Positions 26,901 through 35,219 of a stretch of 64,000 nucleotides of DNA are shown one piece after another. Both the position numbers and the translations under genes were made by a program. Where the stretch lies: contig NZ_AP014564.1 in NCBI RefSeq assembly GCF_002369955.1, positions 246,893-310,892 of the forward strand. Reading direction: 5' to 3'. Positions within the stretch are counted from its first letter, which is position 1, and each line of letters starts with the position of its first letter. Source of the DNA: Ichthyobacterium seriolicida (GTDB lineage: Bacteria; Bacteroidota; Bacteroidia; Flavobacteriales; Ichthyobacteriaceae). The notes beneath the pieces are model-generated. The model had not been told where the DNA came from and made no database searches. It saw only the letters and a program-made list of their open reading frames with translations.

Positions 26901-27270
26901 TACTAATAAAATGGGTAATCAGCATTTTAAAAAAGTAATAGCTCAGCAGATAGAAGGTATAGTTCCAAATATTGTAGGAAAGAACAGTGGTGTAATTCCT
27001 AGCGTCTATGAATCATCGAGTTCGGTAGAAACTATTAATAACATGACATTAATTACTACAAAGAAATCTCACGGTTTTTCTAAGGGAGACATGGTAAAAT
27101 TAGTTTTAGATGATAACAAAGAGAGTTTAGTTAAAGTAAAAGAGATAAAAAACGATAATACTTTTGTGGTAGATTTAGGAAGTGATTCATCTTTAAATAA
27201 AGTATTTGTATACGGTAAGCAAGTAGATGATTTAACCCGCATTATTCATAGTCATACTAAAATAGATTAG
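23968..27270 (+). CDS. Long adhesin-like S74 protein, 3' end cut by IS1380
   Basis: The 1100-codon frame is a truncated gene whose last 11 codons (TRIIHSHTKID) come from the IS1380 end. Real coding stops at 27235. Domains: signal peptide (to about SLLSQ); a flavobacterial N-terminal domain (PDRLSYQTLIRDNEGNLL ... SELLSVPYAIYAYTA, about 22-140); four 71-residue repeats (162-445); a YadA-head-like roll (about 455-665) with NTAFGFESF / NTSIGAYSL repeats; a short module YNIGDVVLYDGVFYKRT resembling a carbohydrate-binding module; a second head-like roll from about 735; and the start of an S74 chaperone-of-endosialidase domain at TSDKRIKSI (about 945), whose Ser is the usual autocleavage site. The native protein was probably 1174 residues, ending with the fragment at 28839-29099. 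Confidence 0.85.
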   Translation: MKKNIFFTSFFLSLLASVSLLSQTFPDRLSYQTLIRDNEGNLLREAPVNVRISLFVNDVSGNEKVTYSESHRVKTNKEGVASLKIGEGNKLSEYKDIKLTDLDWEVPHKVKVDLDLNNNGQYDVHKKSELLSVPYAIYAYTARETSAENNLNPNKTEIVNTLDSSFRVEVLDDLTSIDASKALSANKGRELAEGLEKRINENKIADDLITDDAKKVLSAAQGKALKEEIDNKLDSSFKVEVLDELTSIDEKKALSANKGRELAEGLEKRIHENKIADDLITDDATKVLSAAQGKALKEEIDNKLDSSFKVEVLDELTSIDKKKALSANKGRELAEGLEKRINENKIADNLITDDAKKVLSAAQGKALKEEIDNKLDSSFKVEVLDELTSIDKKKALSANKGRELAEGLEKRIHENKIADDLRTDNPNKVLSAKMGKKLDEKINKTNTLIKVEDKKNNLITKWSGKGSNGTSAGTGKENILLGISSGNAITTGAQNTAFGFESFRDNTKGSRNTSIGAYSLAYNTTGERNTSIGYASLYKLVDGTKNVGIGSHPLYSITTGNKNIAIGSFTLHKITTGSENTAIGANALYNVTTGSKNIAMGSDAGYYIANGSTALKKSNNSIFIGDNVKAKANNSLNEIVIGNGATGKGNNTVVIGKEGSITSTHLGGILHSAGFNKRSKMMIGFTYNIGDVVLYDGVFYKRTRSAITITSTTPTPPSDPNWEDIGFDTLRKVGNNNLITKWSGKGSNGTSGGTVSASLYSGIENSFLGINSGDAITTGYRNTAFGFKSLENNTIGNDNTSIGAYSLANNTAGSMNTSIGKSSLRNLVRGIKNIGIGVHPLHDMTTGDYNIAIGLGTLHTVITGSRNIGIGFEAGIISKGPRLQTSNNSIFIGNYARAKADNSFNEIVIGNDVIGHGDNTITIGNTNNDGIFLLGTVYANGVKLTSDKRIKSIIGISDKESDLKKLLDIEITDYTMRDTNKMGNQHFKKVIAQQIEGIVPNIVGKNSGVIPSVYESSSSVETINNMTLITTKKSHGFSKGDMVKLVLDDNKESLVKVKEIKNDNTFVVDLGSDSSLNKVFVYGKQVDDLTRIIHSHTKID
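24451..25302 (+). repeat. Four 213-bp in-frame tandem repeats
   Basis: Units start at 24451, 24664, 24877 and 25090, exactly 213 bases (71 codons) apart. Each encodes LDSSFKVEVLDELTSID, then ALSANKGRELAEGLEKRI, then VLSAAQGKALKEEIDNK. Units 2 and 3 are almost identical at DNA level. Unit 4 diverges in its second half (VLSAKMGKKLDEKINK). Confidence 0.9.
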
Positions 27271-28838
27271 ACGTGATATTTTTTCCTTAACTTTTTTACT
27301 AATCGAAGAGAACTCATCTTCTTTGTCGTTTTTTTGCACCTTTTTTTAGGATGACAATGCTCTTTTTTAGTGTTTTTACATGGTTTTTTAACGACAAGGC
27401 GTAACTATCCCAAGGTTGTTCATTTCACAAATAAACAACCGTTACTGGGTAATAATTTCCCGAAATAAACCCTTGTAAACAAAAGATTTAGATAGCTGAT
27501 AATAGATTCGCCTTTTGGTAATTTTAATCGTTGCTCCTACCTTGAGAAGATAGGTTCTAATCGAACTGATTAACCATTTTTTTGCTACTTCAAATCTTGT
27601 TTTCTTTATCTTCTGTTTCAGTAATAAAAACATTTCATAGGCAAGACTACTCATCATAAGTCGAAAAAAATTAGCAAGAAAACTATGATTTGACAAACGA
27701 TCAGAAAAACACATATTTTTAACTTCTTTTATTCTATTTTCACTTGAATCACCTCTTTTCACATAAAAGTCAAAGTAAATTTCTCTAGCATCCTTTTGGG
27801 GAAGATTACTAGAAAAATGCCTTATGTTCATCCCTAATCCTGTACTCTCAACTTTAGAATAGCACTGTTGAGGCTTGTGCCAACTCTTGGCTTTGTACGT
27901 AAAACTCATAAAATGTTGGTGCTTCTCTCCCTGATCTAAATACATTTTTTTTACAGCATTTTTTGACCAAGATACCTTTCTTTTTAAAACTTCATTGCTC
28001 GCTATGCCTGTCACATATAGTAAATCAAAATCATCTACTAATTGGTAAAAAGGAGCGCAACTAAAGCCGCTATCACTTCTAATAATTATTTCCATCTCTG
28101 GGTGACTCTCACGTATTTTGATAATTATTCGCTTTAAAATACTCACATACCATTTATTAGAATGACTATTTCCTGGGCGGAGTACAGGAAGGATAATCTG
28201 TCCTGTTTTTCCATCATGAAAAAATAGTTCATTGTACATGAATTGACTATAATAACCGTTAAACATTGACAATTGTTGACTGCCATGAGTTGGATCATCA
28301 GTTGAATCTACGTCAATAACTATTCTCTTACGATCAGATAAACTTGAAACATATTTGTATAACCACGCATCACAAAACTTAAAAAACAGGCTTGTTTGTC
28401 AAAGCTATTCTCAAATCTTGATATAGTAGGTTGAGAAGCCAAATCACCTTGAAGAACATCTTTGAATAAAGGATCGTTATGTAAATGATTAACATCATTG
28501 GCGTCTTCATAGCCTAACATGATCATATAAACCCTTTGTTTTAACTGTTGCTTTCTGGTATAAGTAATAAATCTAGAGTCTCGAGTATCAGGCAAAAGTT
28601 TACTGTAATAATGAATCAATCTATGATCTCTTTCTAGTTTTTCAAGCATGATTAAAGATCCATCAGAGCTAATTTCTGATGATGAAAAAGTTAACTCAAC
28701 AGAAGTTTTCCCTCTATAAAATAATGTGTTTTTATTCCTCATTTTTGGGCTATATTAAAGTATGTTTCTTTGGACTTTAATGCCTTAAAATTAACACTTT
28801 ATGCGCAATATTTAAAGGGTAACTATGAATAATCTGGG
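27236..28838 (-). mobile_element. IS1380-family element, copy 2
   Basis: A 1603-bp element. The left end CCCGCATTATTCATAG starts at 27236 and the right end CTATGAATAATCTGGG finishes at 28838. TTAA at 27232-27235 and 28839-28842 is the target duplication. It lies in the S74 gene, in antisense orientation. Removing the element plus one TTAA restores an open frame through the junction. Confidence 0.9.
27442..28742 (-). pseudogene. IS1380-family transposase, frameshifted (different site)
   Basis: It starts at 28742 (MRNKNTLFYRG) and reads well to FENSFDKQA. There the sequence GCCTGTTTTTTAAG (around 28380-28394) carries two more bases than GCTGTTTTTAAG of copy 1, so the first frame ends at 28320. 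The second frame, open from about 28390 to 27442, holds the catalytic region (VDSTDDPTHG, IIRSDSGF, SENRIKEVKN) and reads through the T6 run where copy 1 is broken. Each IS copy is thus defective at a different point, and a recombinant of the two would be intact. Confidence 0.8.
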
Positions 28839-29099
28839 TTAAGATCAGTAGACTATGATGGGCTCACTACATTGAATATCTCAGCCACACAAGCTATTTA
28901 CGATAGTGTGGTAGAATTAAAAAAACACAATGATGCTCTAATAGACGAAAATATTATTCTTAAGGAAAAGCTTTCTGCTAATGAAGAAAAGTTAGATGTC
29001 CTAATTGAGATGTTAAGTAAATCAAATATTCTAACCAAAGGCGATAAGAAGATTTTGGCAAAACAACAAAAACTTAGAAAATCCAACAGAGCTTTTTAA
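28839..29099 (+). pseudogene. Detached C-terminus of the S74 adhesin-like protein
   Basis: Read in the frame of the upstream gene after removal of the IS, this gives LRSVDYDGLTTLNISATQAI, a textbook end of a chaperone-of-endosialidase (peptidase S74) domain. A coiled-coil tail follows (VELKKHNDALIDENIILKEK) and the protein stops at 29099. An internal ATG at 28872 gives a 75-codon frame, but it has no reason to be an independent gene. The autochaperone needs both halves, so the disrupted protein should lack self-cleavage and trimer release. Confidence 0.9.
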
Positions 29100-29104
29100 G
29101 CTCT
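29088..29104 (+). terminator. Hairpin over the S74 stop codon
   Basis: AGAGCTT-TTT-AAGCTCT is a perfect 7-bp stem with a 3-base loop overlapping the stop codon. Only a weak AT tail (TATTAAATT) follows, so termination here is tentative. Confidence 0.4.
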
Positions 29105-29452
29105 TATTAAATTAGTTTATTATTAAAGTCAACTAGGTTTATTTTGTGGCTGCATTTTAGAAGCTCCCATAAAACGTATTCTCTGTGTTTTGGCAACCAT
29201 TATATTAAGAGTTTTTTAAAGTTCAAGATAACTCTTGAGGGGATTTTTTTGATTCATTTAAGGAAATAAGACACTATCGCTTAGAGTGTGTAAATGAAGC
29301 CGTCTCATTAATTAAACGAGGCGGTTTTTTAATTCTTGGTATTTAGTCACTACATTTTAGTTTCCTTTTAAAGACACCATCCCTTAAAGTGTGTAAATAA
29401 AAAATGACATATTTTAAAACCTTACACGTTTTTCAGGATAGTGTTTAGAAAC
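29100..29452. other. Intergenic region packed with IS ends and a terminator
   Basis: It holds a decayed IS1595-type end (29221-29250, TTCAAGATAACTCTTGAGG). Two IS256-type ends also lie here (29270-29294, GACACTATCGCTTAGAGTGTGTAAAT; 29370-29394, GACACCATCCCTTAAAGTGT). A strong terminator lies between them. There is no gene. Confidence 0.5.
29299..29330 (+). terminator. Rho-independent terminator downstream of the S74 gene
   Basis: GCCGTCTC (29299-29306) pairs with GAGGCGG (29319-29325; its G-G pairing is slightly imperfect) and is followed by TTTTTT. The same hairpin, with one or two changes, occurs at 62686-62716 behind the DUF285 gene. Confidence 0.65.
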
Positions 29453-30157
29453 TTAACTTGCAAATGCAATTGTGAGTACACTTATTTTTACCTCCTTAAC
29501 GTCACTTTTAATGGCTTTTATACAAGCCTCTATTGTGGCTCCTGTAGTTATCACGTCGTCTACTATCAATATGTGTTTATTTTCTACTTCCTGTGGTTTT
29601 GATAAATAAAACACATTCTTTACACCTTCCCAACGATCGAAACGACTTTTTTCTGTCTGAGTATCTTTTTGATATTTCATCACTAGATTGTAAAGAGACA
29701 AGTCGATTTTTAAATTTTCTGATATGGCCTTAGCAAAGAGGTGAATTTGATTATACCCTCTTTTTCTCTGCTTCTTTTTATGTAGAGGAACGGGTATAAC
29801 TATGTCACATTCATCGAAAAAATCTGTTTTGCCTAGCTCTCTATATGCCCAATTACCTAGGATATAAGCGATTTCAGGGTGATTTTTATATTTTAATTGA
29901 TGAAGTAAGTTTTGCACTAAGCCCTTTTTCTTAAATAACAGAAAAGAAGTAGCTCTTTCTATTTTAACTCTGCCGTAGAAAATAGATTCAACGAGATTAT
30001 ATTTCATAAGGTGAAAGTTAGTTTGAGGAATATCATTCCTACAAAACACACAAATAACGCTCTCATTATCAGTTAATAATCTTTCACAACACAAACAAAC
30101 GGAAGGATAAAATAAATAGAATAAATCCTTTAATACAGCTAACACAAAAAAACACAA
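29453..30157 (-). CDS. comF: ComF-family phosphoribosyltransferase-like protein
   Basis: A 234-residue protein. The N-terminal zinc-binding cysteines CLCC and CVFC (residues about 21-39) precede the ComF body (VKIERATSFLLFKKKGLVQN, LLHQLKYKNHPEIAYILG, VIPVPLHKKKQRKRGYNQ). The PRPP-binding loop ILIVDDVITTGAT is near the C-terminus. In naturally competent bacteria ComF helps import or process DNA; in Bacteroidota its role is less clear. It follows the SPFH gene by 77 bases on the same strand, and its 3' end faces the IS-rich region. Confidence 0.9.
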   Translation of the reverse strand: MCFFVLAVLKDLFYLFYPSVCLCCERLLTDNESVICVFCRNDIPQTNFHLMKYNLVESIFYGRVKIERATSFLLFKKKGLVQNLLHQLKYKNHPEIAYILGNWAYRELGKTDFFDECDIVIPVPLHKKKQRKRGYNQIHLFAKAISENLKIDLSLYNLVMKYQKDTQTEKSRFDRWEGVKNVFYLSKPQEVENKHILIVDDVITTGATIEACIKAIKSDVKEVKISVLTIAFAS

Positions 30158-30234
30158 TTCAGATTTGAACCGACAAGTTAAAAATTAACTATAATAAATT
30201 TACAAGAAATAACTAAGGCTTAAAAAGAACAATG

Positions 30235-31161
30235 TTATTCTTTTTCTATTTCATTTCTGTTTTTTTTCATCGCTTCACCAATCTGATTGCTAGCGGTAAA
30301 ACTAGCGACCATATCATTTAGCATATTACTTCCTGCTTGTGGAGAATTAGGCAATAGTATTAAATTGCTGTTGGTATCATGGCCTATAGACTGTAATGTA
30401 TCATAGTGTTGTGTCACCACAATAAGCGCAGAAGCCTCTTGAGAGTTAATGCCAACCCTATTCAATACCTCAACAGACTCTTCTAGACCTCTAGCTATTT
30501 CACGACGTTGATCTGCAATACCCTTGCCTTGTAAACGCTTGCTCTCGGCTTCAGCTTTTGCCTTTTCTACTATTAAAATACGCTGCGCATCTCCTTCGTA
30601 TTGAGCTGCAGTCTTTTCTCTATCAGCAGCATTAATCCTATTCATCGCTGCTTTTACTTGCGCATCTGGATCTATATCCGTTACTAGAGTTTTAATTATA
30701 TCATAACCGTATTCCATCATAGAATCATTCAATTCAGACTTTACAGCGATAGCAATATTATCTTTACGTAAGAATACATCGTCTAGAATCATTTTTGGAA
30801 CCTCGGCACGCACCACATCAAAAACATAAGAAGTAATCTGATCTTGTGGATAATCCAGTTTATAAAAAGCATCTTCGACCTTGTCTTTAATTACTTTGTA
30901 CTGCACAGATACTTTTATGCTAATAAACACATCGTCTTTTGTTTTAGTCTCTACTACGACATCCAATTGTTGAATCTTTAAACTCACCCTCCCTACAATT
31001 TGATCTATTAAAGGTATTCTCATACGTAATCCAGATTGATATACATTGTTAAAACGTCCAAAACGTTCTATGACGACAGCAGTCTGCTGTTTAACTATGA
31101 AAAATATTAAGGATAAAATAGCAATTACGAAAACACATGTTGAGATGGCATAATACAGCAT
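30235..31161 (-). CDS. SPFH/Band 7 membrane protein (stomatin-like, QmcA type)
   Basis: 308 residues. One N-terminal transmembrane segment (YYAISTCVFVIAILSLIFFI) is followed by the SPFH domain: QQTAVVIERFGRFNNVYQSG, LRMRIPLIDQIVGRVSLKIQ, KDDVFISIKVSVQYKV, TDIDPDAQVKAAMNRINAA. A helical coiled-coil comes next (REKTAAQYEGDAQRILIVEK, AEAESKRLQGKGIADQRREI) and a C-terminus with LIVVTQHYDTLQSIG. Such proteins form large membrane-bound cages, often with a partner protease, and support membrane protein quality control. No NfeD or FtsH partner gene is adjacent. Confidence 0.92.
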   Translation of the reverse strand: MLYYAISTCVFVIAILSLIFFIVKQQTAVVIERFGRFNNVYQSGLRMRIPLIDQIVGRVSLKIQQLDVVVETKTKDDVFISIKVSVQYKVIKDKVEDAFYKLDYPQDQITSYVFDVVRAEVPKMILDDVFLRKDNIAIAVKSELNDSMMEYGYDIIKTLVTDIDPDAQVKAAMNRINAADREKTAAQYEGDAQRILIVEKAKAEAESKRLQGKGIADQRREIARGLEESVEVLNRVGINSQEASALIVVTQHYDTLQSIGHDTNSNLILLPNSPQAGSNMLNDMVASFTASNQIGEAMKKNRNEIEKE

Positions 31162-31301
31162 AGTTAGTTTTATTTGATTGTTAATGTTATTTAAATGTTG
31201 TTATCTCTAATCTATTTTAGAGAACGGTCAAGTTAGAAAAATATTTTAAACATAAAATAAATACATAGCTCAAGGCACAAAACTCTGTATTTAAAAAATA
31301 G

Positions 31302-31309
31302 TACTTTTG
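31302..31309 (+). promoter_or_regulatory. TAnnTTTG promoter element of the 31334 gene
   Basis: TACTTTTG lies 25 bases above the ATG at 31334, at the distance expected for a Bacteroidota -7 box. No good -33 TTTG is seen. Confidence 0.4.
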
Positions 31310-31333
31310 GCATAAAAAACAAGTGATAATAGT

Positions 31334-31840
31334 ATGAAGTATAGGCTACTAAAAACATTACTATCACTATTGATATTAGGATTTTATAATTGTGTGAAAT
31401 CTTATCCTGATGAACCTGAAATATCTTTTTTGTCTGGAGAGGTTATAAAAGGTCAAAAAGATGCACTTGGCAATGATATATACATATACAGAGTGAATAT
31501 AGAATTTGTAGATGGAGATGGAGGGTTTGAAAAAAATGATAATAAACCTCCCTTTGACAAGTCTAGTGTGTATTATCACAATTTACTTATAGATTATTTT
31601 ATTAAAAAAGACGGAAAATTTCAAGAGGAAAAGGGTGATAAAAAAAAGAGATTTTACGCTCGTATTCACCACGTAAAAGGCAAACATAACACACAAATAG
31701 GGACTGTAATACACGATATAGTTATACCTGTTACAGATTTTCCTCTACCAGCGCAAATAAAGTTTAGAATTCAGCTTCTAGATAAGAACCACAACAGAAG
31801 TAATATAGTTGAAAGTCCTATCATCTCTATAGGGCAATAA
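31334..31840 (+). CDS. Small lipoprotein, conserved Bacteroidota type
   Basis: 168 residues: signal MKYRLLKTLLSLLILGFYNC with a lipobox-like GFYNC, then SYPDEPEISFLSGEVIKGQ and a beta-rich body with VNIEFVDGDGGFEKND and PLPAQIKFRIQLLDKNHNRSN. The pattern (YPxEPxIxFxS... DGDGxF/xGL) recalls short flavobacterial lipoproteins with an Ig-like fold, but no named family is certain. It starts a plus-strand run with a polyprenyl synthase, holB and lptB (gaps of 26, 3 and 18 bases), so it may be cotranscribed with them. Function unknown. Confidence 0.75.
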   Translation: MKYRLLKTLLSLLILGFYNCVKSYPDEPEISFLSGEVIKGQKDALGNDIYIYRVNIEFVDGDGGFEKNDNKPPFDKSSVYYHNLLIDYFIKKDGKFQEEKGDKKKRFYARIHHVKGKHNTQIGTVIHDIVIPVTDFPLPAQIKFRIQLLDKNHNRSNIVESPIISIGQ

Positions 31841-31866
31841 TCTTCCAAAAGACAAAATGACTTTAT

Positions 31867-32844
31867 ATGCCTTATAACTCAAAGAAAATATCTATTCCTA
31901 TAAGAGAGGAAATGAGAGTTTTTGAAAAAAAATTCAGAGAGGTTATGAGCAGTAAAGTTCCTCTATTGGATAAAATCATGCACTTTATAATTAGACGAAA
32001 GGGTAAACAGATGCGCCCCATGTTGGTTTTCCTTTCGGCAAAGATGTTTGGAGAGATAAACGAAAAAACCTATAGAGCTGCTTGCTTGGTAGAGATTTTA
32101 CACACAGCCACTTTGATACACGATGACGTAATAGACAACAGTAATATGCGGCGAGGTTGTTTTTCTATAAATTCCCTGTGGAAGAATAAGATAGCAATAT
32201 TAGTGGGCGATTATTTATTGTCCAAAGGATTAGTCACAGCTATAGATTTCAAAGATTATGAAATTTTAGGTTTTATATCTAAAGCAGTGAAAGATATGAG
32301 CGAAGGAGAACTCCTTCAAATGGATAAATCCAAGAGATTCGACACTTCTGAAGGTACTTATTACGATGTTATCAAACAAAAAACAGCTTCACTTATAAGT
32401 GCCTGTTGTGCCATGGGAGCCAGTTCGGCAAGGTGTAATGAAACAGACTTGGAAAAGATAAAACTATTTGGAGAATACGTAGGGATAGCTTTTCAAATGA
32501 AAGACGATCTTTTCGATTATAAAAAAACTGGCATTACAGGGAAACCTATAGGAATAGATATCAAAGAACAGAAGATGACCCTACCTCTTATTTACACTCT
32601 AAATAACTGCGAAAAGGATAAGAGAAAATGGCTGAGCGATATTATCAAAAAGCACAATAAAGATAAAAATAAAGTCAACCAAGCCATAGAATTTATAAAG
32701 GGAAATGGAGGTGTGGAATACACAATTTCCAAAATGGAAGAATACAGAGATAAATCTTTGAAAATATTAAATCAGTTTGATAAAAATGATTCTAGAGATT
32801 CTTTAGAACTAATGGTAAATTACGTCATAGAGAGAAGCCATTGA
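31867..32844 (+). CDS. Polyprenyl diphosphate synthase, long-chain type
   Basis: 325 residues. Both Asp-rich motifs are present: LIHDDVIDNSNMRRG (first, DDxxD) and FQMKDDLFDYKKTG (second, DDxxD), with GKPIGIDIKEQKMTLPLIYT after it and the conserved KGKQMRPMLVFL near the N-terminus. It condenses isopentenyl units on an allylic diphosphate in the cytoplasm, most likely to make the side chain of menaquinone. Chain length cannot be read securely, though small residues before the first motif (VEILHTATL) suggest a long product. It sits between a lipoprotein gene and holB. Confidence 0.92.
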   Translation: MPYNSKKISIPIREEMRVFEKKFREVMSSKVPLLDKIMHFIIRRKGKQMRPMLVFLSAKMFGEINEKTYRAACLVEILHTATLIHDDVIDNSNMRRGCFSINSLWKNKIAILVGDYLLSKGLVTAIDFKDYEILGFISKAVKDMSEGELLQMDKSKRFDTSEGTYYDVIKQKTASLISACCAMGASSARCNETDLEKIKLFGEYVGIAFQMKDDLFDYKKTGITGKPIGIDIKEQKMTLPLIYTLNNCEKDKRKWLSDIIKKHNKDKNKVNQAIEFIKGNGGVEYTISKMEEYRDKSLKILNQFDKNDSRDSLELMVNYVIERSH

Positions 32845-32847
32845 TAA

Positions 32848-33987
32848 ATGATGAATACAGCTTTTTCAAATATTGTAGGTCAAAAAGAGATAATCGAGTC
32901 TCTACAAAAAACTATAGATAATAATAGGATTAGTCATTCTCAATTATTTATAGGTAAACAAGGGGTTGGAACCCTCCCAATGGCCGTAGCCTATGCTAAC
33001 GCGGTCTTGCTTTCTAGGTATACACAAGAGGATAAAATAAAATCTTGTAAAGAGAGACTAAATAAGTTGACACATCCTGATTTACACTTTGTGTTCCCCA
33101 CAGCAAAAACTACCAAAATTAAAAATCCTATCAGCGATTTGTTTTTGGAAGATTGGAGAATATTTCTAAGAAAGAATACGTATGGGAGTTTATTAGATTG
33201 GTATGAGCACATATGTATAGAAAACGTGCAAGGACAGATAAATGTAGATGATGTAAAGAGATTAATAGATATATCTAGTTTAAAATCTTTCGAGGGAGGT
33301 TATAAAGTTATCATAGTGTGGATGGCTGAAAAAATAAATTTAGTAGCGTCGAATAAATTGCTGAAAATAATAGAGGAGCCGACTCCAAAGACACTTTTCA
33401 TATTTGTAACAGAAAATGAAAATAATATCATCCCCACTTTGCGTTCTAGGTTGCAAAGCGTTTATTTTAAACCTATACCACAGCAACTCATATCTAAGAA
33501 ATTATCAGATGAATACAATTTAGATCTAAATAGCTCCACACATATTGCCCATCAATCCGAGGGCAATTGGAATAAAGCTATGAAACTATTAGATGTAAAT
33601 GCCATTAATGGAGAATTTGAAGATTTATTTATCACTATGGTTCGATCAGCTATCAAAACTGATATTTACGCTTTGATAACTTTAACCAACAAAATTTGTG
33701 ATTACAACCGAGAAGTCATCAAGAGTTTTTTATCGTTTTGCATAGAGGTATTCAGACAAGCTATGTTAAATAACTACAATGTCAAAGATTTTGTGCTGAT
33801 TAGACTAGAGAGAAAAAGTTTTAATTTTAGCAACTTTTGCAAGTTTATAACTTCTGATAATATAGAAGACTTTTTAAAATATTTCAGTGAAAGTATATAT
33901 CATATAGAGAGAAATGCTAACCCTAAGATTGTTTTTTTAGACACGGCTATAAGAGTAACACGTCTGTTACATAAGGGGAATAAGTAA
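32848..33987 (+). CDS. holB: DNA polymerase III delta' subunit-like AAA protein
   Basis: 379 residues. The N-terminal clamp-loader ATPase fold shows FSNIVGQKEIIESLQKTIDN, SHSQLFIGKQGVGTLPMAVA (degenerate P-loop, as in delta'), GQINVDDVKRLIDI, EGGYKVIIVWMAEKINL, ASNKLLKIIEEPTPKTLFIF and LRSRLQSVYFKP, the SRC-like region in a degenerate form. These are the marks of the delta' subunit that helps DnaX load the sliding clamp. The C-terminal helical domain is less conserved. The annotated start MMN allows either of two adjacent ATGs. It lies 3 bases after the polyprenyl synthase gene and 18 bases before lptB. Confidence 0.88.
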   Translation: MMNTAFSNIVGQKEIIESLQKTIDNNRISHSQLFIGKQGVGTLPMAVAYANAVLLSRYTQEDKIKSCKERLNKLTHPDLHFVFPTAKTTKIKNPISDLFLEDWRIFLRKNTYGSLLDWYEHICIENVQGQINVDDVKRLIDISSLKSFEGGYKVIIVWMAEKINLVASNKLLKIIEEPTPKTLFIFVTENENNIIPTLRSRLQSVYFKPIPQQLISKKLSDEYNLDLNSSTHIAHQSEGNWNKAMKLLDVNAINGEFEDLFITMVRSAIKTDIYALITLTNKICDYNREVIKSFLSFCIEVFRQAMLNNYNVKDFVLIRLERKSFNFSNFCKFITSDNIEDFLKYFSESIYHIERNANPKIVFLDTAIRVTRLLHKGNK

Positions 33988-34005
33988 TTTTTAAACTAGA
34001 GAAAT

Positions 34006-34734
34006 ATGATTTTAAGAGCCAACGATATAATAAAGTTTTATGGAGATAAACAAGTAGTCAGAGGGGTTTCTATAGAGGTACGACAAGGTGAAATAGTGGG
34101 ATTATTAGGGCCTAATGGAGCGGGCAAGACTACATCTTTTTATATAATAGTAGGCTTTGTAAAACCCAATAAAGGTTCTGTATATCTAGATGATGAAGAT
34201 ATATCTAAATATCCCATGTACAAAAGGGCAAAAAGAGGTATAGGCTATCTACCACAAGAGGCTTCTGTATTTAGAAAACTAAGTGTAGAAGACAATATTT
34301 TATCTGTACTGCAAATGACTAAGCTCTCCAAAAAAGAACAATTGAAAAAAGTAGATGAACTCTTAGAGGAGTTTAATTTATCTCATATAAGAAAGAGCAA
34401 TGGAGATCTCCTATCTGGAGGAGAGAGAAGGAGAACTGAGATAGCTCGTTGTCTAGCTGTGGATCCCAAATTTATTCTTTTAGATGAACCTTTTGCGGGC
34501 GTAGATCCCATAGCTGTAGAAGACATTCAAAATATTATATCCACTCTTAAGAAAAAAAACATAGGGATACTCATAACAGACCACAATGTACAAGAGACTC
34601 TAGCCATAACTGACAGAACCTATCTCTTATTTGATGGAAGTATCCTAAAATACGGAACTGCAAAAGAGTTGGCTGAAGACGAGATGGTTAGAAAAGTCTA
34701 TTTGGGAAGTAAATTTACTCTGAGAGATACTTAA
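34006..34734 (+). CDS. lptB: LPS export ABC transporter ATPase LptB
   Basis: 242 residues, the cytoplasmic ATPase that drives lipopolysaccharide extraction from the inner membrane together with LptF/G and the LptC-A-D bridge. Walker A is [19 protein letters not shown] and the Q-loop is [13 protein letters not shown]. The signature [20 protein letters not shown] is characteristic of LptB. Walker B is [20 protein letters not shown], and the switch His is in [10 protein letters not shown]. The C-terminus [12 protein letters not shown] is also typical. It ends the plus-strand run begun at 31334. An OstA-like/LptA partner is encoded at 47229. Confidence 0.96.
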   Translation: MILRANDIIKFYGDKQVVRGVSIEVRQGEIVGLLGPNGAGKTTSFYIIVGFVKPNKGSVYLDDEDISKYPMYKRAKRGIGYLPQEASVFRKLSVEDNILSVLQMTKLSKKEQLKKVDELLEEFNLSHIRKSNGDLLSGGERRRTEIARCLAVDPKFILLDEPFAGVDPIAVEDIQNIISTLKKKNIGILITDHNVQETLAITDRTYLLFDGSILKYGTAKELAEDEMVRKVYLGSKFTLRDT

Positions 34735-34758
34735 TTATTTAGCCTGATTTTGATTTAA

Positions 34759-34785
34759 TTAACTTTGAGATAAGTTAACCCTTTT
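34759..34785 (+). terminator. Weak terminator after lptB
   Basis: TTAACTT (34759-34765) pairs with AAGTTAA (34772-34778) and is followed by CCCTTTTTC. The stem is AT-rich and weak. Confidence 0.35.
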
Positions 34786-34788
34786 TCA

Positions 34789-35217
34789 ACACTATCCCAC
34801 AAAGTGTGTAAAGTTATATTTTAGATTTTCAATCCTAGATGTATTATTTAAAATACTTTATACATGAAAAAAGAATCATTATTAAGGGGTGTATTTCTAA
34901 AAACAATTCAAAACAGAAGAGGATCTGATTTCGTTTCTAAAAGATATTTATAACGTGGTATTGAGAAGATTTTATAAGGAGAAATTGAAAATCTTAATGG
35001 AGAAATCAGGAAGTATACCAAAAATAAATTATCCTTCCCAACGGATGAATATATTATAAACTCTACTTTTTTTAGTTCTTAGGGAGGTTACAAAAAAATA
35101 GTCTATACCTATACAGAATTCAGGAATAATCCTGAATCAATTTTTAACTATTTTTAACAAAAGAGTTCGATTATGAATAAAAACGAAAAAATATGTCATT
35201 TTTTATTTACACACTTT
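34789..35217 (+). mobile_element. Decayed IS256-family element
   Basis: The left end ACACTATCCCACAAAGTGTG begins at 34789 and the right end TTTACACACTTT (35206-35217) is cut off by the miniature element inserted at 35220. Inside is a transposase relic with its middle deleted. About 430 bp remain of an element that is usually 1.3 kb or more. Confidence 0.65.
34864..35176 (+). pseudogene. IS256-family transposase relic, internally deleted
   Basis: Reading across frames gives the N-terminal start MKKESLL, then QFKTEEDLISFLKDIY and RGIEKIL, as in IS256 transposases. It jumps directly to the C-terminal part ENLNGEIRKYTKNKLSFPTD, then LREVTKK-stop-SIPIQNSGIILNQFLTIF and ends at KRVRL. At least two frameshifts and one in-frame stop (Trp to stop in KKW) are visible. 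The central catalytic part is missing. It is non-functional. Confidence 0.7.
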
Positions 35218-35219
35218 AA

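Noticed and set aside
27236-27270. Native C-terminus TRIIHSHTKID of the adhesin-like protein
   Set aside because: These bases are the inverted end of IS1380 and also occur at the end of copy 1 (7330-7360).
28872-29099. Independent 75-residue coiled-coil protein
   Set aside because: The frame is the last part of the S74 gene. It rejoins the upstream half exactly when the IS1380 copy is removed.
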